From: Veillonella infantium
GTDB taxonomy: Bacteria > Bacillota > Negativicutes > Veillonellales > Veillonellaceae
Assembly: GCF_002959895.1 (NCBI RefSeq)
Contig: NZ_PPDD01000012.1
Span: 124,001 to 188,000, forward strand
Length of the DNA stretch: 64,000 nucleotides
Direction: 5' to 3'
A program made the position numbers and the translations under genes. Shown here piece by piece: positions 1 to 9,170 of the stretch (its first letter is position 1; every line of letters starts with the position of its first letter). The notes below the pieces were generated by a model, which saw only the letters and a program-made list of their open reading frames with translations, was not told the origin of the DNA and did not search any database.

Positions 1-337
1 GGTGGGGATCAAAACAAATTCCACTTGTATCTAAACAGGTATGGACGTTTCTTTCACGGAAATATGTGAAAAGCTCAGTAACAAAGTCAATTTGCATAAG
101 AGCTTCCCCACCTGTGACGGTGATACCACCATTAGTATAAAATTGGCGGTTACGTTCGTACTGGTCCCACAACTCCTCAACAGTCATAAATTTAACATCA
201 TCGCTACTTTCATTCCATGTGTCGGGATTGTGGCAATAAGCACAACGCATGGGGCATCCTTGGAGAAAAACCACCATGCGCATGCCTGGACCATCAACCG
301 TACCCATCGTTTCAACCGAATGAATACGTCCTGTCAT
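1..337 (-). CDS. pflA: Pyruvate formate-lyase activating enzyme (3' end cut by window edge)
   Basis: Radical SAM enzyme that installs the glycyl radical on pyruvate formate-lyase. The 112 visible residues carry the CxxxCxxC iron-sulfur motif as CPMRCAYC near residue 29, followed by HNPDTW, and the TGGEAL (GGE) SAM-binding segment near residue 75, in the order expected of PflA. The start ATG is at 337. The gene lies 12 nt after the small glycyl-radical gene, so the three pfl genes are probably cotranscribed. The C-terminal half lies beyond the window. Confidence 0.95.
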   Translation of the reverse strand, partial: MTGRIHSVETMGTVDGPGMRMVVFLQGCPMRCAYCHNPDTWNESSDDVKFMTVEELWDQYERNRQFYTNGGITVTGGEALMQIDFVTELFTYFRERNVHTCLDTSGICFDPH

Positions 338-349
338 AGTAAACCTCGA

Positions 350-589
350 TTAGATTTGTTGATGGAATGTACGGGAAATAACTTCGTCCTGTTGTTGTTT
401 TGTCAATTTGCTGAAGTGCACTGCGTAACCAGATACACGAACAGTTAATTGAGGGTACAACTCAGGATGTTTTTGAGCGTCTAACAATGTTTCACGAGTG
501 AACACGTTAACGTTCAAATGATGACCGCCTTTTTGGGAGTAGCCATCCAATAACTCTACCAAGTTATCAACTTGTTGTTGGTTGCTCAT
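350..589 (-). CDS. Stand-alone glycyl-radical domain of pyruvate formate-lyase (GrcA/YfiD-like)
   Basis: A 79-residue protein equal to the C-terminal glycyl-radical domain of PFL. It has [15 protein letters not shown] (residues 15-29) and the radical motif RVSGYAVHF with Gly54 as the probable radical site. It begins with its own ATG behind a strong AAAGGAGGC site, so it is a translated gene and not a frameshifted tail. It is shorter than E. coli GrcA (about 127 aa), which is a spare part for oxygen-damaged PFL. Here the upstream PFL gene has no such domain of its own, so this subunit should be obligatory for activity. It sits between the large subunit and pflA. Confidence 0.93.
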   Translation of the reverse strand: MSNQQQVDNLVELLDGYSQKGGHHLNVNVFTRETLLDAQKHPELYPQLTVRVSGYAVHFSKLTKQQQDEVISRTFHQQI

Positions 590-664
590 GGGTATTGCCT
601 CCTTTCAACCAAGACTAACACTCGTATCGGTGCCGGTGAAAGCAACTCGATACTATGGAAGATA

Positions 665-2782
665 TTATTTATCTTCCTTTATAGTAACATTCGGTTCGCT
701 GCATGCGAAGTTTGTATTGGAGTTAGGCAATTGAGATGGATCTAACTCAATATCAAAATCGCTGAGGGACACAAATGTTTCACCAGATTTACCTAATGCG
801 TCAGGAATGATAGAGAAGGTATTGGAAATACCATCGGAGCTATCACGCCATGGCATTTTTGCTACGGATGCCAACGAAGAAATCGCACCGTGAGTATCAC
901 GACCATGCATTGGATTAGCACCAGGAGCGAAAGCTTCACCAGCTTTACGGCCATCTGGCGTAGAACCTGTTGCAGTACCATATACTACGTTGGAAGTAAT
1001 TGTTAACAAGCTCATAGTTGGAACGGATTGACGGTATGTAGGATGTTTACGAATTTTATTCATAAATGTGGAAACAACTTTTGCTGCTAAGCTATCTACA
1101 CGATCGTCATCGTTACCATATTTAGGGAAGTCACCTTCGATTTCGAAATCAACAGCGATGCCGTTTTCGTCGCGAATAGGTTTTACCTTAGCATATTTAA
1201 TAGCAGACAAGGAGTCAGCTACTACGGATAAACCAGCAATACCAGTTGCAAACCAACGAGTTACCTTGCGGTCATGCAATGCCATTTCTAGTTTTTCATA
1301 TGCGTATTTGTCGTGCATGTAGTGAATGATGTTCAATGCGTTTACATATACGCCTGCTAACCATTCCATCATGTCGTCGAATTTTCCCCATACTTCGTCG
1401 AATTCTAAGTATTCAGAAGTAATAGGGCGGTATTTAGGACCAATTTGTTTCTTCAATTTTTCGTCAACGCCGCCATTGATTGCATAAAGCAAGCATTTTG
1501 CCAAGTTGGAACGAGCGCCGAAGAATTGCATTTCTTTACCAATACGCATTGGAGATACACAGCATGCGATAGCGTAGTCATCACCAGAGTTAGGACGCAT
1601 CAAGTCGTCATTTTCGTATTGGATGGAAGATGTTTCAATGGATAGTTTTGCACAGAAGCGGCGGAAGCCGATCGGCATGCGAGGAGACCACAATACAGTG
1701 AGGTTTGGTTCTGGAGCAGGACCAAGGTTAGTCAATGTATGTAGATAACGGAAGGACATTTTTGAAACCAATGTACGGCCGTCAGTACCCATACCACCGA
1801 TGGATTCAGTTGTCCACACAGGGTCGCCTGTGAACAAGTTATTGTATTCGTGGATACGTGCGAAACGAACCATGCGCAATTTCATGATGAAATGATCTAC
1901 GAATTCTTGGATTTGTTCTTCTGTGTATGTACCATTGCGAAGGTCACGTTCTGCGTAGATGTCTAGGAATGTAGAGTTACGGCCAATGGACATAGCAGCA
2001 CCGTTTTGCTCTTTAATAGCACCAAGGTAGCCGAAGTAAATCCATTGCATAGCTTCTTTCACGTCTTTAGCTGGTCCAGAAATATCGTAACCATAAGATG
2101 CAGCCATTTCTTTTAATTCTTTTAAGGAACGGATTTGTTCTTGAATCTCTTCGCGGTCGCGAATTACGTCTTCAAGCATATCACCCATAGTAATGCTGAA
2201 TTGCTCTTTTTTATCTTCAATGAGGTAATCGATACCATACAAAGCGATACGGCGATAGTCACCGATGATACGGCCACGGCTGTAAGCATCTGGTAAACCA
2301 GTTACGATATGAGCCGTACGAGCGGCACGCATTTCTGGTGTATATACATGAAATACGCCATCATTGTGTGTTTTACGATGTTTTTTGAAGAAGTCTTCTG
2401 TTCGGGGATCCATTTTGAAGCCGTATTCTTCAATAGCGGATTTTGCAGTACGCAAGCCGCCATAAGGGAACATAGCGCGTTTTAATGGTTTGTCAGTTTG
2501 CAAACCAACGATCGTTTCAAGGTCTTTGTCGATATATCCTGGCGCATGGGCAGTAATGTGTGTGGCCACGGAAGTATCGGCATCGAGCATGCCGCCTTTT
2601 TCACGTTCTTCATCATAAAGCTTCATTACTTGGTCCCATAATTTAGTCGTTCTTTCTGTAGGACCAGCAAGGAAGGAATCGTCCCCTTCATAGGGGATAT
2701 AGTTTCTTTGAATAAAGTCGCGTACATCAACGGCTTTATCCCACACACCTGTGTTAAATTCTTTCCATGCAGTATGTTGCAT
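665..2782 (-). CDS. pflB: Pyruvate formate-lyase catalytic subunit lacking the glycyl-radical domain
   Basis: Converts pyruvate and CoA to acetyl-CoA and formate under anaerobic conditions. The 705 aa cover the PFL ten-stranded barrel, with the catalytic Cys-Cys pair in AIACCVSPM (Cys407-Cys408) and the late core segments [17 protein letters not shown] and [12 protein letters not shown] is normally about 760 aa and ends in the Gly-radical domain. This chain diverges after [10 protein letters not shown] and ends with about 38 unrelated, acidic residues. The missing domain is the next gene, 75 nt downstream. Start chosen at 2782 (MQHTAW), just behind GGAGGTG; the longer reading to 2836 has no ribosome binding site. 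Confidence 0.95.
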   Translation of the reverse strand: MQHTAWKEFNTGVWDKAVDVRDFIQRNYIPYEGDDSFLAGPTERTTKLWDQVMKLYDEEREKGGMLDADTSVATHITAHAPGYIDKDLETIVGLQTDKPLKRAMFPYGGLRTAKSAIEEYGFKMDPRTEDFFKKHRKTHNDGVFHVYTPEMRAARTAHIVTGLPDAYSRGRIIGDYRRIALYGIDYLIEDKKEQFSITMGDMLEDVIRDREEIQEQIRSLKELKEMAASYGYDISGPAKDVKEAMQWIYFGYLGAIKEQNGAAMSIGRNSTFLDIYAERDLRNGTYTEEQIQEFVDHFIMKLRMVRFARIHEYNNLFTGDPVWTTESIGGMGTDGRTLVSKMSFRYLHTLTNLGPAPEPNLTVLWSPRMPIGFRRFCAKLSIETSSIQYENDDLMRPNSGDDYAIACCVSPMRIGKEMQFFGARSNLAKCLLYAINGGVDEKLKKQIGPKYRPITSEYLEFDEVWGKFDDMMEWLAGVYVNALNIIHYMHDKYAYEKLEMALHDRKVTRWFATGIAGLSVVADSLSAIKYAKVKPIRDENGIAVDFEIEGDFPKYGNDDDRVDSLAAKVVSTFMNKIRKHPTYRQSVPTMSLLTITSNVVYGTATGSTPDGRKAGEAFAPGANPMHGRDTHGAISSLASVAKMPWRDSSDGISNTFSIIPDALGKSGETFVSLSDFDIELDPSQLPNSNTNFACSEPNVTIKEDK

Positions 2783-3152
2783 TTTGCACCTCCATAAAAG
2801 GATATAACTATAGATTTCTATGCCTATAGTGTACAATGTTTGTCACGATTTAACAAATTTTAAATGATATATATTTTCAATACATACTATGCGATTTTCG
2901 TAAGAATGGATGTTATTTGTAATTTAATAATATTGAAAACACTATATAAATACATTGAAAGTACAACTAATTACTTGATTTATTTGAGTTTGGGTTTTGA
3001 AGAATCAATTATTATATTATCTTTAAATAATGAAAATTTATATCAATAAATAGAGAGTGTTCGATATGTTGTGATGTATCTTCTTGGAATTGTAGGGGCT
3101 TATTATGGTAATATTTAGATAGTATTGATTATGGAATTACGTAGAAAGGTAG
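2783..3152. other. Gene-free divergent intergenic region
   Basis: Very AT-rich spacer between the pfl operon (minus) and the EamA gene (plus). Apart from the pfl promoter candidate I see nothing clear. A 61-codon reading frame at 2864-3049 has no ribosome binding site and I do not regard it as a gene. Confidence 0.6.
2828..2856 (-). promoter_or_regulatory. Candidate pfl promoter with a Rex-like inverted repeat
   Basis: On the minus strand TTGTTA (2851-2856) and TACACT (2828-2833) are 17 bp apart. The -35 overlaps TTGTTAAATCGTGACAA (2840-2856), an inverted repeat resembling the redox regulator Rex site (TTGT...ACAA) but one base shorter than the usual 18 bp. Regulation by Rex is inference. 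Confidence 0.4.
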
Positions 3153-4025
3153 ATGCTAATGACAAATCGTATGAAAGCCATTTTAGGGGCATCTGCCACC
3201 ATTGCCGTTTGGGCTACGGCGTTTCCTTTTGGTAAAGTAGCATTGCAATCAGTAGATGCATTGACACTCTCGGTGGCGAGGGTTGTAGGTGGTGCTATAC
3301 TCATGCTAATTATTGGTGTATTTAAGGGATTACACATCCCTACATCTTGGCGTGAATGGGGTATATACATTTTGTTAGGCGCTACAGGTAACTTCGTTTA
3401 TCAAATTGTGTTTAATGAGGGATTGCGAACAATACCGGCCGCTACATCTAGTATTATTATGGCTTTAACACCAATGACAACAGCACTGATGGCATTGGTA
3501 GTCTATAAGGATAGAATACGCCCTATAGGTTGGCTCTTCACCATAACCGCTTTTATAGGTGTGGCCGTTATTATTCTTTGGAATTCCACTCTGACCATTC
3601 CAATGGGGGCCATATGGACGTTGATTGGTATGATACTGTTTGCGGTTTATAATATTCTAAATCGCGGGCTTAGTCTGAAAGGTTATGACTCGATTACTAT
3701 CGCTATGTGGTCCATGTTTACAGGTGCCATTATGGCACTACCTTTTGCAGATCATGCTATTGAAATGATTGGAGCCGCACCAATTACTGCGAAGCTTGCT
3801 ATGGTATACCTAGCATTCTTTTCTAGTGCATTAGGATTCGTATTCTGGAGCTATGCCTTTGAACATGCCGAAAAAGTTACGGATGTAACCAATTTTATGT
3901 ATATTTCGCCAATCGTGGCAGCCGTAGTAGCAGCCTTTTTATTGGGGGAATATCCTAATTTGGGACTCTATATTGGAGCACCAATCATACTAGGATCACT
4001 ATTCTTATTTAATCGATATAGATAA
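3153..4025 (+). CDS. EamA/DMT-family membrane transporter
   Basis: A 290-aa protein with about ten hydrophobic segments arranged as two EamA repeats, typical of the drug/metabolite transporter superfamily; these export amino acids or other small metabolites. Landmarks include the N-terminal ATAFPFGKVAL and the second-repeat stretch SSALGFVFWSYAFEHAEK. An AAAGG site lies just upstream; the start could be 3153 or the in-frame ATG at 3159. It is a single gene followed by a strong terminator. The substrate cannot be read from sequence. Confidence 0.88.
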   Translation: MLMTNRMKAILGASATIAVWATAFPFGKVALQSVDALTLSVARVVGGAILMLIIGVFKGLHIPTSWREWGIYILLGATGNFVYQIVFNEGLRTIPAATSSIIMALTPMTTALMALVVYKDRIRPIGWLFTITAFIGVAVIILWNSTLTIPMGAIWTLIGMILFAVYNILNRGLSLKGYDSITIAMWSMFTGAIMALPFADHAIEMIGAAPITAKLAMVYLAFFSSALGFVFWSYAFEHAEKVTDVTNFMYISPIVAAVVAAFLLGEYPNLGLYIGAPIILGSLFLFNRYR

Positions 4026-4030
4026 ATAAA

Positions 4031-4067
4031 AAGAACCTCAACCTTTTTAGCGTTGAGGTTCTTTTTT
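4031..4067 (+). terminator. Rho-independent terminator after the EamA gene
   Basis: A perfect 12-bp stem (AAGAACCTCAAC / GTTGAGGTTCTT) with a 9-nt loop runs into a T-tract. Confidence 0.93.
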
Positions 4068-4071
4068 GTGT

Positions 4072-4100
4072 TTGACAGTCCTTATAAATTGTAGTAATCT
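4072..4100 (+). promoter_or_regulatory. metNIQ promoter
   Basis: Perfect -35 TTGACA (4072-4077), 17-bp spacer, -10 TAATCT (4095-4100), about 85 nt ahead of the metN start. Confidence 0.8.
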
Positions 4101-4111
4101 AAGTATACGAT

Positions 4112-4138
4112 TAAAACATACCTTAAAGATATGTTTTA
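4112..4138 (+). promoter_or_regulatory. Inverted repeat in the metN leader (candidate operator or hairpin)
   Basis: Perfect 9-bp arms TAAAACATA / TATGTTTTA separated by 9 nt, placed at the expected transcription start. A second small repeat, CCTAC-N6-GTAGG (4153-4168), lies just before the ribosome binding site. No SAM riboswitch fold is apparent. TTAAAACATA recurs upstream of metY at about 17477-17486. A methionine-responsive repressor site is inference. Confidence 0.45.
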
Positions 4139-4183
4139 GAAAAATATTAATTCCTACTAATTTGTAGGGAAAGAGGTGGTACA

Positions 4184-5206
4184 GTGATTGCTATACGAAA
4201 TGTAACGAAAGAGTTTGACGTTAATAAGCAAAAGGTTACTGCATTATCTGATGTAAACTTTACCATAGAAAAAGGCGATATATTTGGCATTATTGGCTTT
4301 AGTGGAGCTGGTAAATCTACACTGCTTCGTATGATTAATGCCTTAGAGGTACCTACCTCTGGTCATGTTGAAATAGATGGTGTGAATATAAATGGCTTAA
4401 GTTTTAATGAACTCAGAAAGGTTCGTAAGCGCATAGGTATGGTGTTTCAACAGTTCAATTTATTGAATGCCAAATCTGTGTATGATAATGTGGCGATTCC
4501 ATTGATTCTAAATAAGGTTCCTAAATCAGAGATTGATAATAAGGTTAAAACCTTGCTAGACTTTGTAGATTTAGGTGATAAAGCAAATGCATATCCTGGA
4601 GAATTATCCGGTGGTCAAAAGCAGCGTGTAGGTATTGCTCGTGCGCTAGCTACAGATCCATCAATTCTGCTTTGCGATGAAGCAACAAGTGCTCTTGATC
4701 CAGATACGACAGAGTCTATTCTTCAATTATTAGAGCGTGTTAATCGTGAACTAGGGGTAACAGTTGTTATCGTAACTCATGAGATTGATGTAATTCAAAA
4801 GATTTGCAATCGCGTTGTGGTTATGGAACATGGAAAACTCATAGAGAGTGGATCTGTACTTGAGGTGTTTAGTAAACCAAAGCATGAAACAACGAAACGA
4901 TTTGTTAGAACTGTCATTCCTGATGAAATTCCATCAACAGTGAAACATACCTTGGCCTGTGATAAAAGGCCATATACCATTCTTAAGATGCATTTCTTAG
5001 GAAATAATACGACCGATAATGTTTTATATCATATTAATAAAACTTTTGATTTAGAAACGAGCGTATTATTTGCTACGGTAACAGAGTTAGAACATACAGT
5101 GCTTGGCATTTTCATTGTTCAGTTTATTGGTGATGATATTGAAGTGGGCAAGGTAAAAGAATATCTTGTGACACAAGGTATTGACTGGCAGGAGGTGACA
5201 CTATAA
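4184..5206 (+). CDS. metN: Methionine ABC importer, ATP-binding protein
   Basis: Powers methionine uptake with MetI and MetQ. The 340 aa contain Walker A (GFSGAGKST, about residue 37), Q-loop VFQQFNLL, signature LSGGQKQR, Walker B ILLCDEATSALD and the switch histidine VTHE. A C-terminal extension of about 90 residues corresponds to the NIL domain, which in this family binds methionine and gives trans-inhibition. The start is GTG at 4184 behind AAGAGGTGG. The stop overlaps the metI start by one base (TAATG), so the genes are translationally coupled. Confidence 0.95.
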   Translation: MIAIRNVTKEFDVNKQKVTALSDVNFTIEKGDIFGIIGFSGAGKSTLLRMINALEVPTSGHVEIDGVNINGLSFNELRKVRKRIGMVFQQFNLLNAKSVYDNVAIPLILNKVPKSEIDNKVKTLLDFVDLGDKANAYPGELSGGQKQRVGIARALATDPSILLCDEATSALDPDTTESILQLLERVNRELGVTVVIVTHEIDVIQKICNRVVVMEHGKLIESGSVLEVFSKPKHETTKRFVRTVIPDEIPSTVKHTLACDKRPYTILKMHFLGNNTTDNVLYHINKTFDLETSVLFATVTELEHTVLGIFIVQFIGDDIEVGKVKEYLVTQGIDWQEVTL

Positions 5207-5877
5207 TGGATTTCTTTATGCAAGAACTTGGTGTTCCCGGTTCGCAGTTATTGCTAGCTGCAGAACAAACATTATATATGGTGTTCCTATCTCTATTCAT
5301 TGGTACTGTGTTAGGTCTAATTATCGCAGTTACACTGGTAGTAACAAATCCTAATGGTATCGTTAAAAATAGTATTGTCTATACCATTACAAATACAATT
5401 GTTAATATTGTGCGTTCCGTACCATTTATCATTTTGATGGTATTTATCTTACCATTAACAAAGATGATTGTAGGGACTCGTGTGGGTACAACGGCAGCTA
5501 TTGTACCGCTTGTTATATTTATTGCCCCTTATCTAGCTAGACTCTTTGAAAACTCTATTTTAGAGGTTAATAAAGGAATTATCGAGGCTGCACAATCAAT
5601 GGGAGCCTCTCATTTTGAAGTGATTTGGCATTTCCTTTTACCGGAGGCAAAGGGGTCGCTTATTTTATCTATTACAACAGGTACCATAGGTCTTATCGGT
5701 GCTACTGCTATGGCTGGTGCCATTGGTGCAGGTGGTGTAGGTGATTTGGCACTTACCTATGGTTATGAACGGTTGAACTTCCCATTGATGTTATTTACCG
5801 TTGTTATTTTAATTATTTTTGTTCAAATTATTCAAACAATAGGCAACTACTTTGCACGTCGTGCACGTCGTTCCTGA
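5206..5877 (+). CDS. metI: Methionine ABC importer, permease
   Basis: A 223-aa inner-membrane permease of the MetI type with five or so hydrophobic segments. The EAA coupling loop appears as IIEAAQSMGASHFEVIWHF near residue 127, which docks onto the MetN dimer. A strong GGAGGTG site lies within the end of metN. It sits between metN and metQ, the usual order. Confidence 0.95.
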   Translation: MDFFMQELGVPGSQLLLAAEQTLYMVFLSLFIGTVLGLIIAVTLVVTNPNGIVKNSIVYTITNTIVNIVRSVPFIILMVFILPLTKMIVGTRVGTTAAIVPLVIFIAPYLARLFENSILEVNKGIIEAAQSMGASHFEVIWHFLLPEAKGSLILSITTGTIGLIGATAMAGAIGAGGVGDLALTYGYERLNFPLMLFTVVILIIFVQIIQTIGNYFARRARRS

Positions 5878-5931
5878 TTTGATGAAATAGATTCTAGTTG
5901 TTTTGATGGTGAAAGTATAGGAGAATATACC

Positions 5932-6756
5932 ATGAAATTAAAAAAACTTCTTGCCCTTGGTGTGGCATTAGTATTTAGCGTAGCTTTTATCGCAGGCTGC
6001 GGTTCAAACAGTAGTGATAATGGCGCTAAAAAAGAATTAAGCTATAGTAAATCTCAAGGCCCTTACTCTGAATTGTTTGAAAAAGGTGTAAAACCAATTT
6101 TGGAAAAACAAGGCTATACCTTTAAAGGTGTAGATATGTCTGACTTGGTACAAGCAGACCAAGTGTTGAGCGATGGTGAAGTAGATTTCAACGTTGAACA
6201 ACATACAGCATACATGAAAAACTTCAACGAAAAACAAAATGGTCATCTTGTAGCCTTAACTCCAATTCCAACAGTACCAGCAGGTATCTTTAGTGGTTCT
6301 AAAACATCTCTAGATCAAGTGGCAGATGGTGACACTATTGCAGTACCTAATGATGCATCCAACATGGCTCGTGCTTATGCGTTATTGCAAAAAATTGGTT
6401 GGATTAAACTTGATCCAAATAAAGATTTAGCGACAGTAACACAAGCAGATATTATTGAAAATCCTAAACATCTTAAATTTACAGAAATGAAATCCCTTAC
6501 AATTCCTTCTGTACGTACTGATTTCGATTACATTGTCATTACTGGGGCGGTTATCTATAATGCAAAAATCGATCCTAAATCTGCATTGGCAAATGAAGAC
6601 GTATTACCACAATGGTTATTACAACTCGTAGTTAATGAGAAAAACAAAGATGCACAATGGGCAAAAGACATTGTAGCAGCATACCATTCACAAGAATTTA
6701 AAGACTACATGGAAAAAAATAACAACGGCCTATGGTTTGTACCAAAAGGTGAATAA
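5932..6756 (+). CDS. metQ: Methionine-binding lipoprotein
   Basis: Substrate-binding component (NlpA/MetQ family) of the methionine importer. The 274 aa begin with a lipoprotein signal ending in FIAGC (Cys23), followed by a Ser/Asn/Gly linker. The mature part shows family segments such as TPIPTVPAGIFSGS and VPNDASNMARAYALLQ. It follows metI by about 54 nt and closes the operon, with a terminator at 6868. Confidence 0.95.
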   Translation: MKLKKLLALGVALVFSVAFIAGCGSNSSDNGAKKELSYSKSQGPYSELFEKGVKPILEKQGYTFKGVDMSDLVQADQVLSDGEVDFNVEQHTAYMKNFNEKQNGHLVALTPIPTVPAGIFSGSKTSLDQVADGDTIAVPNDASNMARAYALLQKIGWIKLDPNKDLATVTQADIIENPKHLKFTEMKSLTIPSVRTDFDYIVITGAVIYNAKIDPKSALANEDVLPQWLLQLVVNEKNKDAQWAKDIVAAYHSQEFKDYMEKNNNGLWFVPKGE

Positions 6757-6772
6757 AAAAGGGAGATACTGA

Positions 6773-6793
6773 ATCGTAATAAAGTATCTTTAT
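6773..6793. repeat. 21-bp direct repeat, copy 1
   Basis: ATCGTAATAAAGTATCTTTA plus one T, identical to 7191-7211, 418 bp away. The two copies bracket the terminator and the 65-bp hairpin. Confidence 0.75.
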
Positions 6794-6867
6794 GTTCTGC
6801 TTATCTTTTAGATAGGTTCATGATATACTTTTACTAGAGAAACGTGCTATGCATATGCACAAATAAT

Positions 6868-6907
6868 AGAACCACTGATAAGTTGCAGCTTATCAGTGGT
6901 TCTTTTT
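6868..6907 (+). terminator. Rho-independent terminator of metNIQ
   Basis: A perfect 15-bp stem (AGAACCACTGATAAG with its complement), 6-nt loop, then a T-tract. Confidence 0.93.
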
Positions 6908-6954
6908 GTCCTATAACCCTGTTATTGGGTGGGGATTTAATATATATAAACAAA

Positions 6955-7019
6955 GAACGACTTAGTAATAATCCAAAAAACCAGCCACCATGGCTTGGGG
7001 GGATTAAACTAAGTCGTTC
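6955..7019. repeat. 65-bp long imperfect hairpin
   Basis: GAACGACTTAGT (6955-6966) pairs perfectly with ACTAAGTCGTTC (7008-7019). The stem continues through AATCC/GGATT with a one-base bulge, and CCAGCCA/TGGCTTGG pairs inside. There is no T-tract, so it is not an ordinary terminator. It could be a REP or MITE-like palindrome or a structured RNA. Confidence 0.65.
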
Positions 7020-7190
7020 ATTTATTAATACTATACCAAACGAAAAAGATCTAGACAAGCTCCGAAAACAACATAATTATCAGTACTATCAATCCGTATG
7101 GCATAGTTTAACATATGATTTATATGTGTTCAAATCCCCAATTATTTAAAGTTGAAATTCAAGATGAAAAAACAATGCTTGATGTGGATC

Positions 7191-7211
7191 ATCGTAATAA
7201 AGTATCTTTAT
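7191..7211. repeat. 21-bp direct repeat, copy 2
   Basis: Exact copy of 6773-6793. Here it lies in a short open frame ending DHRNKVSLF-stop. Confidence 0.75.
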
Positions 7212-7334
7212 TTTAGTACTAATATATCCATCATGCTAATATGGAACATACGCTACAACAAATTGAAAGCCTTGAATGATTGCATGATAAGATTTTTACA
7301 TTAGCCGATAACGATATAGCGTTACATATGAATT

Positions 7335-9170
7335 TTATATACTCATTCCCGCCGCATAGTTTTCATAGAGTGTTTTATAGTGACCACCGCGTTCAATCAG
7401 TTCGTGGTGTGTTCCTTGTTCAACAATGGTGCCGTTTTCTACTACTAGTAGGAAATCGGCATTTTTTATTGTGGATAGGCGATGGGCAATGACGATGCTG
7501 GTACGCCCTTTAAGGAGGGTGTTCATGGCTTTTTGAACCTCTACCTCAGTGCGAGTGTCGACATTAGCCGTCGCTTCGTCTAGGATGAGTATACTAGGGT
7601 CTGCCAAGAAGGCACGAGCGATGGTAATCAATTGGCGTTGACCTTGGGATAGGTCATCACCACCTTGTTTGAGTACTGTATCATAACCATCTGGCAAGGT
7701 ACGGATAAAGTGATCCGCCATGGCGAGCCTTGCAACATATTCAATTTCTTCACGTGTTGCATTTGGTTTGCCATAGGCAATATTATCAGCAATAGTGCCT
7801 GTGAAAATCCATGCATCTTGTAACACCATGCCTACCGTATTATGTAAGCTTTCACGAGATACATCACGAATGTCCACACCATCGATGGTGATGCGGCCAT
7901 TCATAATATCATAGAAGCGCATGATGAGGTTCACCAAGGTTGATTTGCCGGCTCCTGTAGGGCCTACAATGGCTACCATGGAGCCACCAGGAATATGAAT
8001 ATTGATATCTTTCATGAACACATTGGATGGGCTATAGCCAAAATCAACATGTTCAAAGTCGATTGTGCCTGTGTGCGTTATACGACTCGATGTATTAGTT
8101 AGTATAGATGAATCCGACACAATAGTGTTTGAAATAGTATCTATGTTGGTATCAGATTTACTATTAGATAAAACAAGTTTTCCATTATCAATTTCAGACG
8201 GTGTATCTATGACCTCATAAATACGGCCTAAAGCGGCGGCAGTTTCTTGAAATTTTGTCATAATGTAAGAACTGCGAGAGAGTGGATCGGATACTTGCCC
8301 AACATAGAGGAAGAATGCTTGGATATCACCGATAGAAATAGCACCACGCAACACCATGAGGCCCCCTTGAATAGCGACGAGGCAATAGGTGAATTGATTT
8401 AGAAATTTTACAAGAGGTTCTACGAGCTGACTGGTAAAAGCAGCGCTTCGCATGCTTTTGAACAGATTCTCGTTCAGTGCTTGCACTTGGTTTGTCGTAG
8501 TTTCCTCGAGACCAAAGGTTTGAATAATTGGTTTTCCTACAACGATTTCTTCAATACCGCTATTGAAAGCACCTAAAGCGCTTTGGTTTCTAAGATACAC
8601 GCGGCGTGCTCGTTTAGATAGCCACGTTAAGCATACGATGCCAATTAGTATAATGACGATGATAGATGCTCCTAGAATAGGGCTAATCCAAAGCATCATA
8701 GCAGTAGCACCAATAATGCCGATAATGGCGGACACGAGGCCGGGTACGCCTTCACCAATAGTTTCTGCCACAGTATCTAAATCAGAGGTGAGACGGCTTA
8801 GTAAATCGCCTCGCTGGTGATCGTGAAAGTATTCAATTGGTAATGAGTATAAATGAGTACTCATACGCGTACGTAAGGCTAAGACTGTTTTTGAACCGAT
8901 AGATGCCATCATATATTCGCCAAAGTAGGTAAATAATGCATGACCGCTATAGATGGCAATGAGCCAAAGAATAATGGTATCTACAGAGGCTATAATCGTA
9001 TAAATGTCTTGTTCAGCGTTTAAACCGCTGACGATTGCATCTACAATTTTACCGAGTAAGATGGGGGCGGAGACTTCAAACATAGCCGCAGTAATGAGCG
9101 CTAAGATGAGGAGCGCTAGCCAGCCCCATTGGCTTTTAGATTCGACTAGGAAACGACGTAATGGGCTCAT
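7335..9170 (-). CDS. Heterodimeric ABC exporter subunit with intact catalytic residues
   Basis: Exporter half-transporter of 611 aa: six-helix membrane domain, then an ATPase domain with Walker A GPTGAGKST, Walker B ILILDEATANVD with the catalytic Glu, and H-loop IVIAHRLSTI. The signature is LSQGQ rather than LSGGQ. Its partner is the upstream gene, whose last bases overlap this start (ATGA). A Ser/Thr/Asn-rich linker of about 45 residues near residue 330 separates the domains. Related pairs (BmrCD, PatAB, TM287/288) export drugs or peptides; the substrate is unknown. Confidence 0.93.
   Translation of the reverse strand: MSPLRRFLVESKSQWGWLALLILALITAAMFEVSAPILLGKIVDAIVSGLNAEQDIYTIIASVDTIILWLIAIYSGHALFTYFGEYMMASIGSKTVLALRTRMSTHLYSLPIEYFHDHQRGDLLSRLTSDLDTVAETIGEGVPGLVSAIIGIIGATAMMLWISPILGASIIVIILIGIVCLTWLSKRARRVYLRNQSALGAFNSGIEEIVVGKPIIQTFGLEETTTNQVQALNENLFKSMRSAAFTSQLVEPLVKFLNQFTYCLVAIQGGLMVLRGAISIGDIQAFFLYVGQVSDPLSRSSYIMTKFQETAAALGRIYEVIDTPSEIDNGKLVLSNSKSDTNIDTISNTIVSDSSILTNTSSRITHTGTIDFEHVDFGYSPSNVFMKDINIHIPGGSMVAIVGPTGAGKSTLVNLIMRFYDIMNGRITIDGVDIRDVSRESLHNTVGMVLQDAWIFTGTIADNIAYGKPNATREEIEYVARLAMADHFIRTLPDGYDTVLKQGGDDLSQGQRQLITIARAFLADPSILILDEATANVDTRTEVEVQKAMNTLLKGRTSIVIAHRLSTIKNADFLLVVENGTIVEQGTHHELIERGGHYKTLYENYAAGMSI

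Larger units (their letters stand above)
6757..7334. other. Gene-poor region with repeats and decayed coding-like sequence
   Basis: This 578-bp stretch holds the metQ terminator, a 65-bp hairpin and two copies of a 21-bp repeat. A short frame reading through the second repeat copy (...VDHRNKVSLF, stop near 7217) looks faintly coding but has no credible start or ribosome binding site. It may be the remains of a lost gene. Reading frames at 6844-7149 and 7280-7492 run through the hairpin or the antisense of the exporter gene and are not convincing. Confidence 0.5.

Noticed and set aside
665-2836. A frameshift or sequencing error as the cause of the split pfl gene
   Set aside because: The large chain has a long unrelated tail, and the small gene has its own ATG and strong binding site 75 nt away. 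No single-base change would join them.
2864-3049. 61-codon frame in the gap after the pfl promoter
   Set aside because: No ribosome binding site, biased composition from AT-rich DNA and no recognisable protein features.
6844-7149. 101-codon frame after metQ
   Set aside because: It runs through the terminator and the 65-bp hairpin, lacks a binding site and looks non-protein.
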